Shown: piece after piece, positions 58,833 to 64,000 of the stretch
How positions within the stretch are numbered: position 1 is the stretch's first letter
Layout: the number at the start of each line of letters is the position of its first letter
Source of the DNA: Stenocarpella maydis
Lineage: Eukaryota > Ascomycota > Sordariomycetes > Diaporthales > Diaporthaceae
DNA length: 64,000 bases
Direction: 5' to 3'
Assembly (NCBI GenBank): GCA_002270565.1
Contig: NQMI01000098.1
Coordinates: forward strand, 93,711-157,710
Program-made: the position numbers and the translations under genes
The notes under the pieces: model-generated
Databases searched by the model: none
Told to the model about the DNA's origin: nothing
The model's input: only the letters and a program-made list of their open reading frames with translations

Positions 58833-59678
58833 GTCGACGGCAAGTTGGTCAGAGATGCGATCGTGTTGGTTGTTTGTGAGGTCCCCAGGGGCATTGAAGG
58901 GAGAAAAATGATGTATTGTTGGTAGAGGGGTTGCCACGAAAGGTGGGGGTGAATCAAACAATCGGCGTTAAGATGCTACCACTGAGGTCCGGAAGGAATT
59001 ATGCGGTGATTTCTTGAAGTCTGCGTGGCTGAGGGATTATATGCTTCTGGCCAAATATCGCATACCCCGATAAGCCACTGCATACAGTGACTGGCCAACG
59101 ACTTGGGCGTTGGTAGGTAGGTATCCACCCATCACCATGACTTTGCCCTCACCCTATAACGACCTCAGTTTCCCAGGTTGGATAAAACAACATTTGCCGG
59201 ATAGACAGGAGTGAATACGGGATAAGCACTACTGCAAGTTCTACTGCAACAAAGTTTCATATACGTACCGGACACAAGGAATCATGTCATCTTGTTGGTC
59301 CCAAGTATTTGGCAGCATCACACTGTGTCCTTCACAAACCAGGGTTGCTCAGCAAAGCGGAGATCCGCCAGCCGCGTCTTTTCCTTGAAATCCTTCGTAT
59401 GCAGCTCAGGCCTGTTGCCGGGTAGAGGGGCAGGTCTGTTAGTTAACAATTCCGAAATATTACTGGTAACCTTGGGATTGGACCGAGGGAAAGCTTTGGT
59501 CAGTAAGACGTCCATTCCCATGCAAGAGGAGGATAAAGGTCACGTTAGCTCCAGGCCCCGGAATACATGAGTCCACAAGATATCAGCCCACAAGATTAGC
59601 CCTTCACGATTTCCATCCTTTGGCCTGTAGCTTGGAAGTTATTCAAATTTCCCACCATCATTCCACTTCTTTGTACTA
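58833..59678. promoter_or_regulatory. Divergent promoter of P450 and UbiA prenyltransferase
   Basis: This 850-bp spacer lies between two genes transcribed apart. No coding family is clear. A first exon of the UbiA gene could be hidden near its right end. Confidence 0.4.
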
Positions 59679-60734
59679 GTGGCCACTGCCGCCTTCTCTC
59701 CAGCAATTGGTGCACCAGAAAATATCTATACCAGGCCGACCCACGGCATCTTTCGCTTCATTCCTGATGCATTGGTTCCATATGCCGAACTCATGCGCCT
59801 CGACCGCCAGGCGGGCTTCTGGGTCTGCTACTGGCACTACTTGATCGGGCTTGGTTTCGCCATCAATATACCTCCATTCTCCGGGGATGTCGATTTGAAA
59901 CTGCTCATATTCGACGCAGCGTACTTGGCCCTATGGGCCACCGTCTTCCGGGGTATGGCCTGTACGTGGAACGACAACCTAGATCAGGACTTTGATCGCC
60001 AGGTTGCACGGTGCCGAGTGAGGCCTATCCCACGAGGTGCCGTCACGACATTTCAGGCACATCTCTTCACCGCCGCGCTGGTTGCCGCTGGGTTTGCGAT
60101 TCTGTACCCCTCGGGTTATCCAACACTGATCCACGGCGCCGTGGACGGCGCATTCTTCTTTTTCTACCCCTTTCTGAAGCGCTACACAGACTTCCCACAA
60201 GTCGAGCTCGGGTTTGGGTTATCGTACGCAATATTCCTATCGTCTTCGATTCTTGGGAAGGATCCCCTGGCGCCCCTGTTCGATCAGTCGCTGGGGTTCC
60301 CCGACCGCGTATCGAAAGTCGTCGACTCCACCCCGGCTCAAGCTGCGGCATTTCTATTCGTGGCTGGAATCATCTGGTGTGTCATATTTGACACCATCTA
60401 CGCTCATCAGGATTATCTTGACGATCTGAAAGCTGGGGTCAAGGGACTCGCTGTGCGCCTAGGCCGCCAGGGGACGAAACCAGCCCTGTACGCAGCCGCT
60501 GTTGTGCAGGTATGCTGTCTGGTAACGGCGGGCAACCTGGTTGGGTTTGGCGAAGCATATCTTGCCATATCATGTGGCGGAGCTGGTTCTTTGTTGATGT
60601 GGATGATTCGGACCGTCGACTTGGAGGATGGCAAAAGTTGCGCCTGGGCATTTGGCCGTGGAAGCGGCTATGTGGGCGCTACCATCTCGGCTGGCCTTAT
60701 CGCCGAGTTCTGGTTCAGGAAGTACGGATATTGA
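59679..60734 (+). CDS. UbiA-family aromatic prenyltransferase
   Basis: About 351 residues, open from 59679. The first Asp-rich motif is TWNDNLDQDFDRQVARC (NDxxDxxxD), the second is DTIYAHQDYLDDLKAGVKGLAV (DxxxD), and about eight hydrophobic helices are spread over the chain. These are the defining features of UbiA/COQ2-type membrane prenyltransferases, which bind Mg-prenyl diphosphate and prenylate a phenolic acid. The size and RPIPRGAVT segment match both mitochondrial COQ2 and cluster enzymes for meroterpenoids. The cluster location and lack of a clear mitochondrial leader favour the latter. No ATG precedes the conserved N-terminus. The first codon of the open stretch is GTG and the next in-frame ATG is at 59793 (MRLDRQ), so an upstream mini-exon ending at the TAG before 59679 is likely. 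Confidence 0.9.
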   Translation: MATAAFSPAIGAPENIYTRPTHGIFRFIPDALVPYAELMRLDRQAGFWVCYWHYLIGLGFAINIPPFSGDVDLKLLIFDAAYLALWATVFRGMACTWNDNLDQDFDRQVARCRVRPIPRGAVTTFQAHLFTAALVAAGFAILYPSGYPTLIHGAVDGAFFFFYPFLKRYTDFPQVELGFGLSYAIFLSSSILGKDPLAPLFDQSLGFPDRVSKVVDSTPAQAAAFLFVAGIIWCVIFDTIYAHQDYLDDLKAGVKGLAVRLGRQGTKPALYAAAVVQVCCLVTAGNLVGFGEAYLAISCGGAGSLLMWMIRTVDLEDGKSCAWAFGRGSGYVGATISAGLIAEFWFRKYGY

Positions 60735-61334
60735 TAGGACTTGCAATAACCGCTGGCAAGCGTTGGTTTGCCTGGATTGTAGCTATCCTCAGTATTATTG
60801 GTTTGTGCCGTTGAGGGATGGGGGCAGGGCAGTGCCACGCAGGGATCATTGAGCGTCAGGATCCATCGTAAATTTTATTTCAACAGACAAGTGGGGGATA
60901 TGTTCTAGGAGAGTTGTCGTGAAGTACCCTTGGCTGAATCTACGTGTTGTATCTTACTATTCTAATCCACGGAATTGATGTACACGTAGGGTCTTTTCAA
61001 TACGGTAGATCTTTCGCCGCAAAATACTTTCATTCAATTACAATCATCGCCAAAAATAAACTCTGTCCGAGCTATGTTGCCTTCGTTCTGTTAATTGTAT
61101 TTGGTTTTTAATCGGTTAACTGAATTTGGACCCGCTTAGGATTTTTAGCCGTTCCATCTCCTTTCCTGACTATGGATTGCTTACCCACCTGGGCACCTAA
61201 TCTTGATCGTACACCCATCATCACCCTTGCTAGCTGCACCAGATCAAGTTTAAAAGCGCCTGCTCTTGCACTTCCTGTTCGTCACAGTAATCACCCCAAG
61301 ACACTTCAACTCTCTCTTACAAAAATATCCAACA
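60735..61334. other. Intergenic, no gene recognised
   Basis: AT-rich 3' flank of the prenyltransferase, then a pyrimidine-rich leader before the methyltransferase ATG. No coding family is seen. Confidence 0.5.
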
Positions 61335-62081
61335 ATGGCGGTGGAGCTGACTCAACTTGGCAAGTTCCCTTGCTATACCACTGGCAAGTTCGAATCAGAA
61401 TTCATCTACAAGGAGATCTTCGAGAAAGACACATATGACATTGAAAATCTACCCGAATCACATTTCGTCGTGGACGCGGGGGCGAACATTGGACTTTTCT
61501 CCCTCTTCGTGAAGGAAAAGTACCCCTCTGCCAAGATACTAGCCTTCGAACCGGCGCCACAGACCTACGACATTCTTTGCCGGAACTTGGCCCTCAATAA
61601 GATCACCGACGTGAAGACATTCAACTATGGATTGTCTTCGAAGCCAAGCACGATGCCGCTAACTTACTTTCCGAACCTGCCTGGAAATTCGACCTTGCAC
61701 CCCGAGGAGAAGGTCAGGATGCGCGAAATATCCGTTGCCGAGTTCGGCAAGGAACTCACTGATGAGCTCTTTCATACTCCTCAGCAGGTGGATGTCAAGT
61801 TGGAAAGGCTATCGCACTTTCTGAATGACCACCCGGACGTCGAGAGCATCGACCTCTTGAAAGTTGACGTAGAAGGAGCGGAGCTCGACGTCATCAAGGG
61901 AGTGGACGATGCGCACTGGGCTCTGGTACGCTATGTTGTCATGGAGACCTTTGAGGATTCAGGAATTCGGATCGATATCGAGGACTTGTTGAAATCAAAA
62001 GGGTTCAATGTCAGGAGCGAATTGACTGAGTTCGACCTCTGGATCATCATCGCTCGCCGTGATGGCGGACACGCGTCTTAG
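61335..62081 (+). CDS. FkbM-family SAM-dependent methyltransferase
   Basis: A single exon encodes 248 residues from the ATG in AACAATGGCG. SAM motif I is FVVDAGANIGLFSLF, with ILAFEPAPQTYDIL as the acidic motif II. LLKVDVEGAELDVIKG is the FkbM family signature, followed by VVMETFEDSG. FkbM-type enzymes O-methylate hydroxyls on sugars and natural products. Fungal stand-alone copies are common and many are uncharacterised. It follows the UbiA gene in the same direction with a 600-bp gap, so co-regulation is possible but not shown. It looks intact. Confidence 0.88.
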   Translation: MAVELTQLGKFPCYTTGKFESEFIYKEIFEKDTYDIENLPESHFVVDAGANIGLFSLFVKEKYPSAKILAFEPAPQTYDILCRNLALNKITDVKTFNYGLSSKPSTMPLTYFPNLPGNSTLHPEEKVRMREISVAEFGKELTDELFHTPQQVDVKLERLSHFLNDHPDVESIDLLKVDVEGAELDVIKGVDDAHWALVRYVVMETFEDSGIRIDIEDLLKSKGFNVRSELTEFDLWIIIARRDGGHAS

Positions 62082-63255
62082 GCTTGAGTCATATACCTTG
62101 GATCAATGGCATTCGACCTGAGGCATAGATAACATAACCACTGGATTCAATAGTTCCGGTGTAGTCTTAGTATCGCGCAACAATGAATTGACGAGCATGG
62201 TCTCTGTATTTTGCAATAACAAGGTATAAAGGTGAAACGCTATTTATATTTACCATAGATCCAGTAGATATATGGAGCTCGCTGAACATACTTTAATAGA
62301 TCAATACTTATATATAAAGATATTTATAATCCATTTATATAATAGTAAATGCTTAAGATATAGCATTAGTTAAAGTATTACTAACCTTAGGATTATTAAG
62401 CATAAATAGGAGTAAGCTAAGCTTATAAGGAATACTCCTAAATATACTTAAGTTAATTCTCTATAAAGTTTCCTATTACTAGGTTTGATAGTAAATGTTA
62501 GATTAGATATGAATCAGGGATAAGATAAGAGAAAGTAAGGGCCTTCTTTAGACCTACCTTCGTCCCTTTTCTTCCCAAACCTCCCCTCCTTCTCAAAAGG
62601 CTTCTTTCTTCCTAGACCCCCCTTTCTTTCCAAAAAGGCTTCTTCCTTCCCAGAGGGCCCCTTCCATCCTAAAGGGCCACTTCTTTCCTAGACCCCTAGG
62701 GTATTAGCTCGGCCCTGTTACTCCCGTCTGCGCTTATCCCTGCTGTTGCTTCTTGCAGCGTAGTCAATTTCTTGTTTAAAAGTTAAAAGTAGCTTCATTA
62801 TTACAAAAGGTAATAAAATAATCGTCCTTATATGTAATAAAACTACTAATACTTGTAAAGAAGATTCAGGGGCTATGATATTAAACAAGGTTTTTAGAAC
62901 CTTCTAAAGTCCTAGGCAATCCATAAGAGGCCTCTTGTGTAACTATCCTTTAGTATAGATGCACGCATATGAGCACACGTCAGAACGTATTAAGGGTAGA
63001 GAATAACTTAGCACTTCTGCCTGCTAGTTGTGTGACCATGATGGCTGCGCCACCCAATAGTGGAGGCACACGTAGCTGGCTGCCCAGGTCTCTCTTGAGG
63101 CCAGTCGCCACCGTAGAAAGGTCGAAACCTACCGCCTCCTTAAAGTCCCGACACCGAGGGGCCCGCAGGACATCGCAGCCCCAGGCATACATCCAAGGAA
63201 ATCTATCTACACAGACATAGCCTCCCGCAGGTTTGTACCGGGCAAACATTCAAAC
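62082..63255. other. AT-rich and pyrimidine-repeat intergenic region
   Basis: No gene is visible. About 62230-62530 is strongly AT-rich with TATA/TTAAG words. About 62540-62700 is a run of related C/T-rich units built on TTCTTTCCTAGACCCC-like and AAAGGCTTCTT-like phrases. Together they look like decayed repeat DNA between the cluster and the HET gene. Confidence 0.5.
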
Positions 63256-64000
63256 ATGGCACTCTCCACCCCGTACAAATCCAGCCTCTTAGATACCAAT
63301 CAATTCCGTGTCATCCGTGTCGCCGCTGGTCGGTGGCAGGACCCGATCCAGTGCAATATCATCCCACGTCGACTAGACGAGCCACCCGGGAAGCATCCCT
63401 ATAAGGCATTATCGTACGTCTGGGGATCCCCAAGCGATGACGGTCGATAGTTTCTCGTTACAGATTACGTTGAACCTCTCATGTGCCCTTCGATACCTCA
63501 GAAAGGCCGACATGGATACCTTTTTGTGGGTCGACGCATTATTGAGCACCCCATTCGCAAGCTGTTCCAACCGAGCCCTGCTGATATCTCGTCAGTGCAT
63601 CAACCAAAAGGACCACGAGGAGCGAAGTCTCCAGGTTAGTATCATGCAGTCCATATACAAGACTGCCGAGGAGGTCGTCGTGTTCATGGGCGATGGCCGC
63701 GAGCACAGGGTCAGCGTATCCACACTAATGTAACCACCCGCCTCCCCAGTGATGAGTCTACACGGGCTTGAAAGAGACGGGTCCTTCTTGAGTGAAATCA
63801 TGAAAACGTGGCGTGCTAGCAGAGGGCTGCGAAATCTTGCATCAACTCTCACCCCTATCGCCTGTGCCATGGCCCTCATATCCCTGTTCTCAGATCAAGA
63901 CGCTGTGGAGAAGGGGTGCCTAGAGCTCGTGGGATTGAGCGAACGCACCAGGTACTATTTGATCGAGTGCCTCAGAGCATTCGTCATCAGTCCGTAGTGG
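63256..64000 (+). pseudogene. HET-domain (heterokaryon incompatibility) gene, broken and cut by window end
   Basis: Starts at an ATG with FRVIRVAAGRWQDPIQC and YKALSYVWGSPSDD, the first HET motif. The frame then shifts near 63435-63445. It resumes with VDSFSLQITLNLSCALRYL and FLWVDAL, and after a 54-base stretch CINQKDHEERSLQV and IYKTAEEVVVFMGDG, the second HET motif. The 54 bases at 63542-63595 end like an acceptor (GTCAG) but start TTGAGC where a donor should read GT, so a splice site has been lost. Another stop follows at 63731. The HET family triggers cell death on contact between incompatible fungal strains. This copy is almost certainly dead unless the sequence has several errors. Downstream frames to the window end are weak. 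Confidence 0.75.

Noticed and set aside
62540..62700. CRISPR-like or satellite array in the C/T-rich repeats
   Set aside because: Units are irregular and of uneven length, and CRISPR is not found in fungi. It is low-complexity repeat DNA.

Overview
The window is DNA from a filamentous ascomycete (Pezizomycotina). The evidence is split genes with short GT..AG introns of about 50-130 nt, a highly reducing PKS-NRPS, a Zn2Cys6 regulator, a PTH11/rhodopsin-like membrane protein, a HET-domain gene and a Tc1/mariner element whose transposase is full of stops. I cannot name the species.

Left flank (1-12.6 kb): a four-helix MARVEL-like membrane protein, a secreted GH92 alpha-mannosidase, a decayed fragment of a diterpene cyclase (about 8.63-9.25 kb), and an intact seven-exon amidase. 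These look like ordinary or accessory genes rather than members of one pathway.

Core (12.7-38 kb): a secondary-metabolite cluster centred on a seven-exon PKS-NRPS of about 4,032 residues (22463-34959). Its order is KS-AT-DH-cMT-inactive ER-KR-ACP-C-A-T-R, and the exon lengths sum exactly to a whole number of codons. Around it lie a LovC-like trans enoyl reductase whose N-terminal half is missing next to a GA microsatellite and an N, a DHA2 MFS transporter, a CYP65-like P450, the PTH11-like protein, and an epoxide hydrolase interrupted by an in-frame TGA.

Right part (38-62 kb): a PAL/TAL-family ammonia-lyase, two short-chain dehydrogenases, a berberine-bridge-type FAD oxidase with a one-base frameshift, a Zn2Cys6 regulator with a frameshift, a salicylate-hydroxylase-like FAD monooxygenase, a cupin protein, a second P450, a UbiA-type aromatic prenyltransferase and an FkbM methyltransferase. 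A 1.75-kb Tc1-like element and a 115-bp tandem repeat lie between the cupin and the second P450. The window ends in a broken HET-domain gene.

Inferred logic: the PKS-NRPS with a trans ER would make an aminoacyl polyketide, released by an R domain and oxidised by P450 and BBE enzymes. Separately, the ammonia-lyase, FAD monooxygenase, UbiA enzyme, P450 and cupin would suit a prenylated phenol/quinone route starting from tyrosine or phenylalanine. Whether these are one hybrid pathway or two adjacent ones cannot be settled from sequence alone. Several cluster genes carry exactly one disabling lesion, so the cluster is either recently decaying or the consensus sequence has errors.
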